From contig NZ_JACHCI010000002.1 of assembly GCF_014200675.1 (NCBI RefSeq), positions 475,038-539,037 on the forward strand: DNA of 64,000 nucleotides, in the 5' to 3' direction. The translations under genes were made by a program, and so were the position numbers. Of this stretch, positions 36,971-49,142 are shown in pieces (the stretch's first letter is position 1; each line of letters opens with the position of its first letter). The notes beneath the pieces were generated by a model. The model did no database searches. It had not been told where the DNA came from and worked only from the letters and a program-made list of their open reading frames with translations. Source of the DNA: Janthinobacterium saanense (lineage in GTDB: Bacteria > Pseudomonadota > Gammaproteobacteria > Burkholderiales > Burkholderiaceae_D).

Positions 36971-37819
36971 TCAATGATCGGTCGTCAGACTCAGCGCTTC
37001 CCAGGCATCGATCTCGCTCGACAGTTGCGCCAGCTTGGCCCGCACGATGGCCAGCGCATCGCTGCCCAGCAGCAAGTGCGCGGGTGGCGCGGCGCTGTCG
37101 AGCATGCTTAAAATGGCGCGCGCCGCCTTGACCGGGTCGCCCAGCTGCTTGCCGCTTTTTTCTTCGCGCGCCTGGCGGATGGGGTCGAACACGCTATCGT
37201 AATCGGCGATGCTGCGCGGGCTGCGCTGCATCGAGCGGCCGGCCCAGTCGGTGCGGAACGAACCCGGCGCCACCGCCGTCACGTGGATGCCGAACGGCGC
37301 CAGTTCCTTGCCCAGCGCTTCCGAAATGCCTTCCAGCGCAAACTTGCTGCCGCAGTAATACGCCACGCCCGGCATGCCCACGTGGCCGCCCATCGAGGTG
37401 ATATTGACGATATGCCCGCTGCGGCGCTGGCGCATGGCCGGCAAGAAAGCCTTGATGACGGCCACGGCGCCAAACACATTCACGTCAAACTGGCGCCGCA
37501 ACTCGTCCAGCGGCGACTCTTCCAGCACCCCTTCATGGCCATACCCGGCGTTATTGACCAGCACATCGACCGGCCCCAGCGTCTTTTCCACTTCCGCCGC
37601 CACGCCTTCAGCCGCGCCAAAGTCGCTCACGTCGAGGATGCGGCCAAAGGCGCTGCCCGGCTGCAGCGCTTCGAATTCCAGCCGCGCCTGCTCATTGCGC
37701 ACCGTGCCGACGACGGTATGGCCGGCCGCCAGGGATTCTTTCGCCAACGCCAGGCCGAAACCGCTGCTCACGCCCGTGATGACGATGGTTTTTGATGCTG
37801 TGCTTGCGATGGTGTTCAT
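36971..37819 (-). CDS. Short-chain dehydrogenase/reductase
   Basis: This 282-residue classical SDR has the cofactor motif TGVSSGFG, the NNAG structural motif (VDVLVNNAGYGHEG), the catalytic Ser in NITSMGGH and YCGSK (Tyr and Lys). The length and the GSFRTDWAGRSM segment match the large group of NAD(P)-dependent oxidoreductases adjacent to AraC regulators. It is divergent from the AraC gene at 38036, with a perfect 28-base palindrome in between. The substrate is unknown. Confidence 0.92.
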   Translation of the reverse strand: MNTIASTASKTIVITGVSSGFGLALAKESLAAGHTVVGTVRNEQARLEFEALQPGSAFGRILDVSDFGAAEGVAAEVEKTLGPVDVLVNNAGYGHEGVLEESPLDELRRQFDVNVFGAVAVIKAFLPAMRQRRSGHIVNITSMGGHVGMPGVAYYCGSKFALEGISEALGKELAPFGIHVTAVAPGSFRTDWAGRSMQRSPRSIADYDSVFDPIRQAREEKSGKQLGDPVKAARAILSMLDSAAPPAHLLLGSDALAIVRAKLAQLSSEIDAWEALSLTTDH

Positions 37820-37958
37820 GGTGATGCTCCTGTCAAGGTATAAACGTATTGCATGATAGATCGCCCAGCCCTAGCTATCCATGGCGTAGAATCTCTGTTT
37901 ATTGCCTAATCCTATAGAGCGATAGGTATTGCAGTAATACCCCACACTGCAAAATGCC

Positions 37959-37986
37959 GGGGTCGGACCCTGCAGGGTCCGACCCC
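37959..37986. repeat. GGGGTCGGACCC palindromic intergenic repeat, copy 2
   Basis: This is a perfect 28-base palindrome: GGGGTCGGACCC, TGCA, then the reverse complement of the first arm. It differs from the other copies by G for A in both arms, so pairing is kept by compensating change. It lies in the SDR/AraC divergent gap. Confidence 0.75.
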
Positions 37987-38035
37987 AGGGTTAGCTTTGG
38001 GGTAAAAATGACGCCAACCACAAGCGAGCTTCCAC

Positions 38036-39001
38036 ATGCCTGATGACCTGAATCACTATGCCCCGCAAGAACGCGAACAGCAACGGCTGCGCATGGTCAG
38101 CCTGCTGGAACGGCTGGCGCCGACCGAGGGCTATAACCTGACGTCCTTGCCCGGCGTGCGCTTTTTGCGCTCGAACCGCGCCCTGAAACTGGTGCCGGTG
38201 CTGTACGACCCCGGCATCGTGATCGTGTGCCAGGGCCGGAAACGGGGCTTTTTTGGCGGCCAGACTTATGTCTATGACGAAAATCATTGCCTGGTCGTCT
38301 CGGTGCCCGTGCCGTTCACGATGGAAACGGACGCCAGCCTCGAGGAACCGCTGCTGGCCATCTATATGCACCTGGACTTCAAGCTGGCCGCCGAACTGAT
38401 GCTGCAGCTGGACCAGCTGGGTGCGGTAGCGCCCGCAAAGCCGCAGGGCTTGCTGTCGACCGCCATGGACAAGCGGCTCAACGATTCCGTGCTGCGCTTC
38501 CTGGCCGCCATGAGCGAGCCGGCCGAAGCGGCCATCCTCGGCCCCGCGCTGCTGCGTGAAATCTACTTCCACATATTAAATAGCGAACAAGGCCCGTCCA
38601 TGCGCGCCGCGCTGGCGATGCAGGGGCAATTCGGCAAGGTCGCCAAGGCCTTGCGCCAGCTGCACGCGCGCTACAGCGACAACTTGAGCGTGGAGCAACT
38701 GGCCAGCGAGGCCGGCATGAGCGTGCCCGCCTTCCACGTGCACTTCAAGAGCGTGACCAACACCTCGCCCATGCAATACCTGAAATCGACGCGCTTGCAC
38801 CAGGCCCGGCTGCTAATGGTGCGCAACAGCATCACGGCAGCGGCCGCCAGCAACCAGGTCGGCTACGACAGCCCGTCCCAGTTCAGCCGTGAATTCAAGC
38901 GATTGTTCGGCAACAGTCCGGTGGAGGAAGTCAAGCGCATGCGGGCTGATTTTGCGGTGCCGCCGGCACATGCGGCGTCGGTATTTGTGTCCTCGCATTA
39001 A
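38036..39001 (+). CDS. AraC-family regulator, AraC_N type
   Basis: This 321-residue regulator has an N-terminal AraC_N ligand-binding domain (LYDPGIVIVCQGRKRGFFGG). The C-terminal helix-turn-helix pair is LSVEQLASEAGMSVPAFHVH and SNQVGYDSPSQFSREFKRLF. It is divergent from the SDR gene 216 bases away and is the likely controller of that gene, as in many AraC/SDR pairs. A second regulator of the same type lies at 52571. Confidence 0.91.
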   Translation: MPDDLNHYAPQEREQQRLRMVSLLERLAPTEGYNLTSLPGVRFLRSNRALKLVPVLYDPGIVIVCQGRKRGFFGGQTYVYDENHCLVVSVPVPFTMETDASLEEPLLAIYMHLDFKLAAELMLQLDQLGAVAPAKPQGLLSTAMDKRLNDSVLRFLAAMSEPAEAAILGPALLREIYFHILNSEQGPSMRAALAMQGQFGKVAKALRQLHARYSDNLSVEQLASEAGMSVPAFHVHFKSVTNTSPMQYLKSTRLHQARLLMVRNSITAAAASNQVGYDSPSQFSREFKRLFGNSPVEEVKRMRADFAVPPAHAASVFVSSH

Positions 39002-39015
39002 GCAGCTAGTGCGAG

Positions 39016-40446
39016 CTATTTGCCGCCATGACGCCATGCCTGCTGCGTTTGCAATACCTCAGGGACTTTGGCCGACGGCGGCGCGCCGCTGCATTCACCC
39101 TGTGCATTTTCCTGTGCTTCGCCCGCTACATACCGGCATTCGCTGACCAGGCTGCCATCTTCACGCCAGTTGCGGCTCCAGCCATGGCGTCTGTCGTCCA
39201 CATACGCGATGGCATGCTCAAGCTGGCCATTGTCATACCAGGAACGCGAGATGCCCTGCTCGCGCTGCTCCCCGTCCCAGCGGCGTTCCAATACCAGCAG
39301 ACCTTGCGCGCTGTAGCGCCGGGTGTTGCGCAGCCTGCCCTTGCTGTCATATTGATGCTGGGTTTGCACACTGCCGGACGGATAAAACTCCAGCGCCTCG
39401 CCCACCGGCAAGTCATCCACCATCGGCATGCTGCTGCGCACGGCGCCATCGATGAAATAATCGACACTGACGCCATTGAACTTGCCCTTGCTGACTTGCC
39501 TGCGGCTGGCGACTTTTCCATCAGGATAATAAATCAGCAATTCGCCTTCCATTTTTCCACCACGCAGTTCGTAACTGGTGTTCAGGCTGCCAGACTCGTC
39601 GAAGCTTTGTACCGGGCCATCGATAATCTTGCCGTTGCGATATGCCAGGGCCACGCGCAGCTTGCCCGTGCTGTGGAATTCCTTATGCAAGCCTTCCGGC
39701 AAGCCGGCGCGCCAGCCACCCTGGGTTTCCAAGGTGCCATCGGGATAATACGTGCTGCTGATGCCGTCCTGCCTGCCCTGCGCATCCAGGGCCACCTGTT
39801 TTTCAAGCTTGCCGTCACGGTAATACACGGTATAGCCGCGCACCAGCTTGCCTTGTGCATAATCGCTGGCATCGACCAGGCCTGTCATGCGCACATACTG
39901 TTCGGACAGATCGCGTACCTCGACTCTCCAGGTGCCCTCGGCCTGGCCTTTAGCCAGCGGCAGCAAGAGTACATTTTCCGCATCCGCCTGCGCCACAGGA
40001 AAAAACCGCGCATGCAGATACAGGCGCGCCCGCCCATCGGCACAGGGCCCGGTAACGGTCCCGGTAACGGCCCCGGTACCGGCGCCAGCGCTCTCGCCGC
40101 GACAAGCGACCAGCTTGCGCACGATAGGCACCGCCATCTCCGCCGTTTCACCCACCGGACAGCTGGCCAGGGTCAGCAGCATGGGCAAGCCGTCTTTCAC
40201 CTGGCCCGCCAGCGTGGTTTTCAAGGCGGCATACGCCGCTTCGTCCAGCCCCACCGAGCGCGCATCCATGCGCACCTGCCGGCCGCCGCAAGCCGTATCG
40301 GCCGCCACGGTCAGTACGTCGGCGCCCTGGCTATCGGGCGCAAGTCCCATGCCCGTCATCACCTGCCGCTGCACGATTTCCGCCCGCGCCAAACCTGGCA
40401 GCAGCAAGGCCGCCACCAGGACGGCGCACATGGTCCTGATTTTCAT
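39016..40446 (-). CDS. Exported MORN/YwqK-like repeat protein, paralogue B
   Basis: This 476-residue protein has a signal peptide (MKIRTMCAVLVAALLLPGLARA). It matches the protein at 28880 throughout: ADGRARLYLHARFFPV against ADGKARLYLHERFFPV, and LPVGEALEFYPSGSVQT against LPVGEALEFYPDGKVKT. It has the same N-terminal Cys-containing domain and the same MORN_2 repeats, such as YYPDGTLETQGGW and YYPDGKVASR. It differs by a Gly/Thr/Val insert near residue 117 encoded by a 12-base tandem repeat. It converges on the AraC gene with a 14-base gap. The function is unknown. Confidence 0.8.
   Translation of the reverse strand: MKIRTMCAVLVAALLLPGLARAEIVQRQVMTGMGLAPDSQGADVLTVAADTACGGRQVRMDARSVGLDEAAYAALKTTLAGQVKDGLPMLLTLASCPVGETAEMAVPIVRKLVACRGESAGAGTGAVTGTVTGPCADGRARLYLHARFFPVAQADAENVLLLPLAKGQAEGTWRVEVRDLSEQYVRMTGLVDASDYAQGKLVRGYTVYYRDGKLEKQVALDAQGRQDGISSTYYPDGTLETQGGWRAGLPEGLHKEFHSTGKLRVALAYRNGKIIDGPVQSFDESGSLNTSYELRGGKMEGELLIYYPDGKVASRRQVSKGKFNGVSVDYFIDGAVRSSMPMVDDLPVGEALEFYPSGSVQTQHQYDSKGRLRNTRRYSAQGLLVLERRWDGEQREQGISRSWYDNGQLEHAIAYVDDRRHGWSRNWREDGSLVSECRYVAGEAQENAQGECSGAPPSAKVPEVLQTQQAWRHGGK
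40049..40084. repeat. 12-base tandem repeat inside MORN paralogue B
   Basis: Three in-frame 12-base units, CCGGTAACGGTC, CCGGTAACGGCC and CCGGTACCGGCG, encode the Gly/Thr/Val insert that paralogue A lacks. It looks like a slippage expansion at a loop. Confidence 0.8.
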
Positions 40447-40599
40447 GTGGTTCCTCTACTCAAACACTCAAGCCGGCATCAAAGGCGATGCGTGGACGAG
40501 GCTATTGTCGAATGCAACATCAAACAAGATATATTAAACAAGATATTAAGCTTACATCAGCAGTGGAGGCACACCGCACGCGTTTTTTTGAGGAAATTT

Positions 40600-40635
40600 T
40601 TACTGATGAGATTTACTGATGATGCTTACTGATGA
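40600..40635. repeat. Three direct repeats TTACTGATGA at 13-base period upstream of amj
   Basis: TTACTGATGA starts at 40600, 40613 and 40626, an exact 13-base period, about 70 bases before the flippase start. It could be repeated regulator sites or simple tandem duplication. Confidence 0.75.
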
Positions 40636-40704
40636 TCAGTTATTGCTTGAAAAATAAACATTGCCATGTCAGCATGGAATGATTTTCTATACGGCAAGGT
40701 CTAG

Positions 40705-41511
40705 ATGGACAAGCAACTGCTTTTGATATGCGCATTGACGTTTATCATACATATTATCGGCACCCTCGCCTATTCCGTCCGCATCGCCGGCATCCGCACG
40801 CGGCGCATCGCCGTGTCGCTGGCCTTGTTCAGCATCCTGGTGCTGGTATCGCGCACGTCAAACTCTTTCCTCGGCCTCTTCCTCGCCAAGCGCGTGGAAA
40901 CCGGCATAGACCAGCATATCGCTGTCAGCGATTTATTGGTCGATTTCCGCTGGCTGCTGGTCTCCGCCAGCCTGGCCACCATCATCGGCGCCATCCTGAT
41001 CCCCACCTTCCAGCGCGTCTTTTGCCGCGCCGTCGACCACTTCCAGGTACACAGATCAGTGCCCAAGCTCATCCTGCATGCCTTTTTCAAAGGCGGCCTT
41101 TCCTACCTCAAAACCTCCGCCAGCCTGCCCAAACCCGCCAACGTCACCAGCCTGCGCGAAAAGTCGGGCGTCTCGCTGTCCATGACCGCCATGAACGTCA
41201 TCGCCACGGCCCTGTGGACAGTCGGCGTCTTCGCGGCACTCTATGTCGGCGTACTGGACCCCAGCGTAAGAGTCACCTCCAGCACCCTTTCATCGATCAT
41301 CAACGGCGGCGCCACCGTCATGATGGCCGTCTTCATCGACCCGCATATGTCGGGCATGACGGATGACGTCATCGAAGGCAAGATCGAAGAATCGCAATTC
41401 AGGCGGGCTGTGGTGTGGCTAGTGGGAAGTCGTCTGGCCGGCACGGTGATTGCGCAGTTTTTGCTGGTGCCGTCGGCGATGGTGATTGTGGGGGTGGCTA
41501 AGGCGGTCTGA
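40705..41511 (+). CDS. amj: Lipid II flippase, Amj type
   Basis: Amj moves lipid II across the inner membrane and can replace MurJ in peptidoglycan synthesis. The 268-residue protein begins DKQLLLICALTFIIHIIGTL, then AYSVRIAGIRTRRIAVSLAL and LVLVSRTSNSFLGLF, segments I associate with the Amj family (DUF2837). About six membrane helices are visible. AAGG lies seven bases before the ATG. In Bacillus the gene responds to envelope stress; the repeats upstream here could carry such control (inference). Confidence 0.78.
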   Translation: MDKQLLLICALTFIIHIIGTLAYSVRIAGIRTRRIAVSLALFSILVLVSRTSNSFLGLFLAKRVETGIDQHIAVSDLLVDFRWLLVSASLATIIGAILIPTFQRVFCRAVDHFQVHRSVPKLILHAFFKGGLSYLKTSASLPKPANVTSLREKSGVSLSMTAMNVIATALWTVGVFAALYVGVLDPSVRVTSSTLSSIINGGATVMMAVFIDPHMSGMTDDVIEGKIEESQFRRAVVWLVGSRLAGTVIAQFLLVPSAMVIVGVAKAV

Positions 41512-41658
41512 TTAATTCACGCGTCTGTTTGGCAAAAACCCCGTCGAATAAGTAAATCAAATGCGAAACTGGTGTTCATACCCTCGCATTAATCCAAACA
41601 CCGGCCCCCGAAATTCTTCGCGCGCCGCCGACATCACCAAACCCACAAGCAAAAACCC

Positions 41659-41685
41659 GGGGTCAGACCCGACGGGTCTGACCCC
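41659..41685. repeat. GGGGTCAGACCC palindromic intergenic repeat, copy 3
   Basis: The 12-base arms GGGGTCAGACCC and GGGTCTGACCCC are separated by GAC. It lies between the convergent amj gene and the AT-rich gene, ten bases from the latter's stop. Confidence 0.75.
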
Positions 41686-41694
41686 AGTTTCTGT

Positions 41695-43389
41695 TTATGC
41701 TACATCCAACAACACATTTCTAAATGCGATCTCACAACTCATACCCATCGAATTGTTTAAGTAACGATGAGTGTACATTAACTCATATCGAGCCATGAAT
41801 GGCAGCTTCAATACGGAAAATTCTTTATCTTCAGTTAAAATACAAAATATAACTTTGTAATTATTTGGCGAAATCTCACTCCTTAAAACCGGCATCAAGG
41901 AAAGAAATTTATCATGATGCAAAGGATCAACAACTTTCACTACATGATCCCGCATTCCCAATCGGCAAGCTTCATCCCAAAAAAAAGCTTCGCTATAAAA
42001 TCGTCCTTGAACAAATAAATGGCTAATAGATGCAGAGCCGGAATGCAATCTCTTTACCTGAACAAATTCACGATTAGAGTGAAAAAAATCACATATTTCA
42101 TAAATTTTTTTATTTGCCACTTCTATTTTTGCGGTATCAAAAAGAACAATATCTGAATTTATTTTGGCGACCGCAGAATTAAATACACTTTCCTTATTTT
42201 TCCCGGTTTCCGGGTCAAATATACCAATCCCGCTTAATAAGTAATCTGATTTATTAATAACAATTTTATCAATATAATCATCCACCTCACCCTTCAGATC
42301 ATTAGATATTTTTTTCCATTGGGCATTACTCAATATATAATGAGCGCCATCATACTCAATATCAGCAACGATACATTTATAAGCAGTCCATTTTCTTAAA
42401 AAATTCCCGTTTTCAGTATCGCGTACAATAACCTTTAAATTCTTTAAACTTTGAATACTTGATCTATCGCTAAAGGATCTTCTGGACCCAAGAATATCTG
42501 GGAGAGAGATATCATCAAATACTTCTGTCGAAGCGCCATAAGAAAAGGTACAAGCTGAAAAATCTATAATTTCCGGGGGAGCTGCATGGACAGTTGAAAA
42601 ATCTTTACTCCTTAAAAGATCAAACAACTTCTTATCTAGCTCATCGATTACTTTTGGATCATTCTCAAAATGGAATTTTGCATATCCTGGAAATATATTT
42701 TCAAATTTCCTTAAATCATGTGCAGCACCCAGCTTATAAATTCTATCAACAATATTACTCCACTTCATCAACTCATCTTTATTTGATTTTATGGAAATAC
42801 TATCCCTAGCCACAAACGAATGGATAAAGTTAAAATCCGAATGAGCAGCTCCAGCCAACGTCTTCATAAATTCTTTTTCATCGTCAATATTAAACACTGA
42901 AAAATTACTTCCAGCGCTAATTTGACGCTCAGATTGTGTTGATACTGATTCATGCTTACTCGTTTGAATTCTATTTAACCCATCAGGATCACATATGTTC
43001 ATACCAACACGAAGCCCAAAATCCCTTACAATATAGTCAGACTCAACTAAACCTTCGCTACCCAACCCAAAAGTGACAGCATAAAACTTTGATGAGCCAT
43101 TAGATATAAACTCAACCCCTACAATAGCAGCGGGGAAATTATTTTTTGATGAAAATGAAATTTTATCCTCATCAGCCAATCCATCATTAATAAAAACTAT
43201 CCAAGGTATGTTGTTTTGATCTTTTTTCTTCCCTAAATTTTCTTTAAAGGCCATAACAACATTAACCTCGCCATTAAATTCAAAGTCACTTGGAATATTT
43301 AATTTTTTCAAATCTAATGGCTTGATGAAATCAGAAAAATTCTCTGCATCCGACTTTATCTTAAATACCGTTATCTTGTCTATATTCAT
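41695..43389 (-). CDS. AT-rich sporadic protein, TIGR04141/DUF6119-like
   Basis: This 564-residue soluble protein has codon use quite unlike the rest of the window; A and T dominate third positions. It resembles, from memory, the sporadically distributed TIGR04141 (DUF6119) family. FVARDSISIKSNKDELMKWS lies in the middle. DGAHYILSNAQWKKISND near 345 precedes SISHLFVQGRFYSEAFFWDE near 460. YKVIFCILTEDKEFSVLKLP and FMARYELMYTHRYL are at the end. A possible AGAGGAA lies 13 bases before the ATG. It stands alone between the flippase and purL and was probably acquired by transfer. The biochemical role is unknown; a defence role is plausible only from its distribution. Confidence 0.68.
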   Translation of the reverse strand: MNIDKITVFKIKSDAENFSDFIKPLDLKKLNIPSDFEFNGEVNVVMAFKENLGKKKDQNNIPWIVFINDGLADEDKISFSSKNNFPAAIVGVEFISNGSSKFYAVTFGLGSEGLVESDYIVRDFGLRVGMNICDPDGLNRIQTSKHESVSTQSERQISAGSNFSVFNIDDEKEFMKTLAGAAHSDFNFIHSFVARDSISIKSNKDELMKWSNIVDRIYKLGAAHDLRKFENIFPGYAKFHFENDPKVIDELDKKLFDLLRSKDFSTVHAAPPEIIDFSACTFSYGASTEVFDDISLPDILGSRRSFSDRSSIQSLKNLKVIVRDTENGNFLRKWTAYKCIVADIEYDGAHYILSNAQWKKISNDLKGEVDDYIDKIVINKSDYLLSGIGIFDPETGKNKESVFNSAVAKINSDIVLFDTAKIEVANKKIYEICDFFHSNREFVQVKRLHSGSASISHLFVQGRFYSEAFFWDEACRLGMRDHVVKVVDPLHHDKFLSLMPVLRSEISPNNYKVIFCILTEDKEFSVLKLPFMARYELMYTHRYLNNSMGMSCEIAFRNVLLDVA

Positions 43390-43485
43390 TAATGCAATAT
43401 TCCTCTCATTAAATCTACAGTATGACTTACTTTGACGACACCAACTCTATCGAATAATAACAATTAAGAAATTGAATGCCAAAAA

Positions 43486-43513
43486 AAAGCCGCTATCTCC
43501 CGATAGCGGCTTT
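43486..43513. terminator. Strong purL terminator
   Basis: The 12-base arms AAAGCCGCTATC and GATAGCGGCTTT surround a four-base loop; on the minus strand eight T follow. It ends the purL transcript 52 bases past its stop and lies just before the AT-rich gene's upstream region. Confidence 0.9.
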
Positions 43514-43565
43514 CTCATTCCTACATCAGCATCAGCACCTTAAACTAACGGCGCCGCGAGCTAAA

Positions 43566-47606
<4,041 letters not shown>

Positions 47607-47691
47607 GATTGGAAGGTGGTTGATGCAGCGTGGCTGCGGGTTAAAGGTAGGTATGACAATATCTTTCGTACGGCAAATTTCCTTTGCGCGC

Positions 47692-47697
47692 ATTATA
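47692..47697 (-). promoter_or_regulatory. Probable purL -10 box
   Basis: TATAAT on the minus strand lies 86 bases before the purL ATG, preceded by GGG; the -35 match at 17 bases (TAATAA) is poor. It implies a leader of about 75-80 bases. Confidence 0.5.
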
Positions 47698-47802
47698 CCC
47701 GTTTTACCCCTGCCTTATTAGCTGAAGTTGTGCGTTTACTGCCATTCTGCGCTGCAAAACCGTACTTCCGGCCCGCCATACAACACTGGCCTCAAGCGAT
47801 CT

Positions 47803-48873
47803 TCAAGCGATCACGTAGCGGTTTTTTCCCTGGTGCTTGGCCAGGTACAGCGATTCGTCGGCCCGCCGGTAGCTGTGCCCCAGGTCCTGGCCGCGGTCCA
47901 TTTCGGCGATGCCCACGCTGATCGACACGGCGTGCTCGGGGTGGAAAGTGCGATACACAGCTTCGACCAGGGTGCCGGCAAAGCGGCAGACGGCGTCGCG
48001 GTCGCCGGTAAACACCACGCCGAATTCCTCGCCGCCCAGGCGTCCGCACAAATGGCCCTGGGCTTCGGCAGCGATGATGGCAGCCGTGCGCACCAGCACT
48101 TCGTCGCCCACATCGTGGCCCAGCCTGTCGTTGATTTTTTTGAAATTATCGATATCGATCATCATGAAGTGCAAGGGGGCGCCGCCCTGCCCCGCATGCA
48201 GCTGCTGCGCGCCCTGGTTGAACATGCGGCGATTGTTCAAGCCTGTCAGGCTGTCCTGGAAGGCCAGCCGCGTCAGCTCCTGCTTGGCGTGGAAGTTACG
48301 CAGCCGCAATAAGCTGAAACTGATATTGAGGGCCAGTCCGAACAAAATGCTGACGACGATCATCAGGGGCACCCAGGATTGGTCGGGCAAGCCTGCATGC
48401 ACGGGATACAGGCCGTGGCCCACATTCCACCAGACGCCGGCCACCACGGCCAGGTAGCTCAAGCCGCCATTGAAGATGGAGGCTATCGCCAACGTCATGA
48501 AAACGCCTACGGGCAAGACCCAGAAGGCGGCGTCGCCGACGGCGTCGGCCATGGTGCGCAAACCGAAAGTCAGCGACAGCACGGCGCAGGCGCCCGTGAT
48601 GGTCAGCACCCGCAATGTGGTGCAGCGCGAGCGCACGGTCAGGCTGGCCAGCATGCCCAGCAGCGCCAGCACGGCATGCAGCAGATTCGGCTGATAGGGT
48701 TCCGGCATCATCAGCCAGGTCAGGCTATAAGCGCACACGCCCAGCGCCTGCGTGATCATGCCGACCCGGTGCAATTCAGCAAAATAGGTGTGCTGCTGCT
48801 GACTATTGCCGCCAAATGCAAGGGGAACGGCGATACGCGCTGCGCTAAGCCGGAAATTAGTCAAGTAAGACAT
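47803..48873 (-). CDS. Diguanylate cyclase with membrane sensor
   Basis: This 356-residue enzyme makes cyclic di-GMP from two GTP. About six membrane helices occupy roughly 50-205 (for example LLHAVLALLGMLASLTV and WVPLMIVVSILFGLALNI). A GGDEF domain follows (FQDSLTGLNNRRMFNQ, MMIDIDNFKKINDRLGHDVG, GRLGGEEFGVVFTG). The active-site motif is GGEEF. The RxxD product-inhibition site is not seen before it. The ATG at 48873 is preferred over an upstream TTG. It is divergent from the receiver-TPR gene. Confidence 0.92.
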   Translation of the reverse strand: MSYLTNFRLSAARIAVPLAFGGNSQQQHTYFAELHRVGMITQALGVCAYSLTWLMMPEPYQPNLLHAVLALLGMLASLTVRSRCTTLRVLTITGACAVLSLTFGLRTMADAVGDAAFWVLPVGVFMTLAIASIFNGGLSYLAVVAGVWWNVGHGLYPVHAGLPDQSWVPLMIVVSILFGLALNISFSLLRLRNFHAKQELTRLAFQDSLTGLNNRRMFNQGAQQLHAGQGGAPLHFMMIDIDNFKKINDRLGHDVGDEVLVRTAAIIAAEAQGHLCGRLGGEEFGVVFTGDRDAVCRFAGTLVEAVYRTFHPEHAVSISVGIAEMDRGQDLGHSYRRADESLYLAKHQGKNRYVIA

Positions 48874-49142
48874 GAAGGGAGGGCTGGTGGTGGGTGATGC
48901 ACTGGGGCGCAAAGGTAGAGCATGGTCAATGCAAAACAACTACTGATAGTTGCTGAGGGAATACTAACATGCTAGCCACACGACTACCAGCAGAGATGCA
49001 AAGTTGCACAAGCGCGCGATAGCCTGCATTTTGCTGGCCGTGCGGAACGGCTTTGCAGTATGCTCACAAGAAATAATACTATTTGCACTATCCCCACACC
49101 CCACCGCCGCTGCTGCGCCCACAGATGACTGAGAGCTGAACG

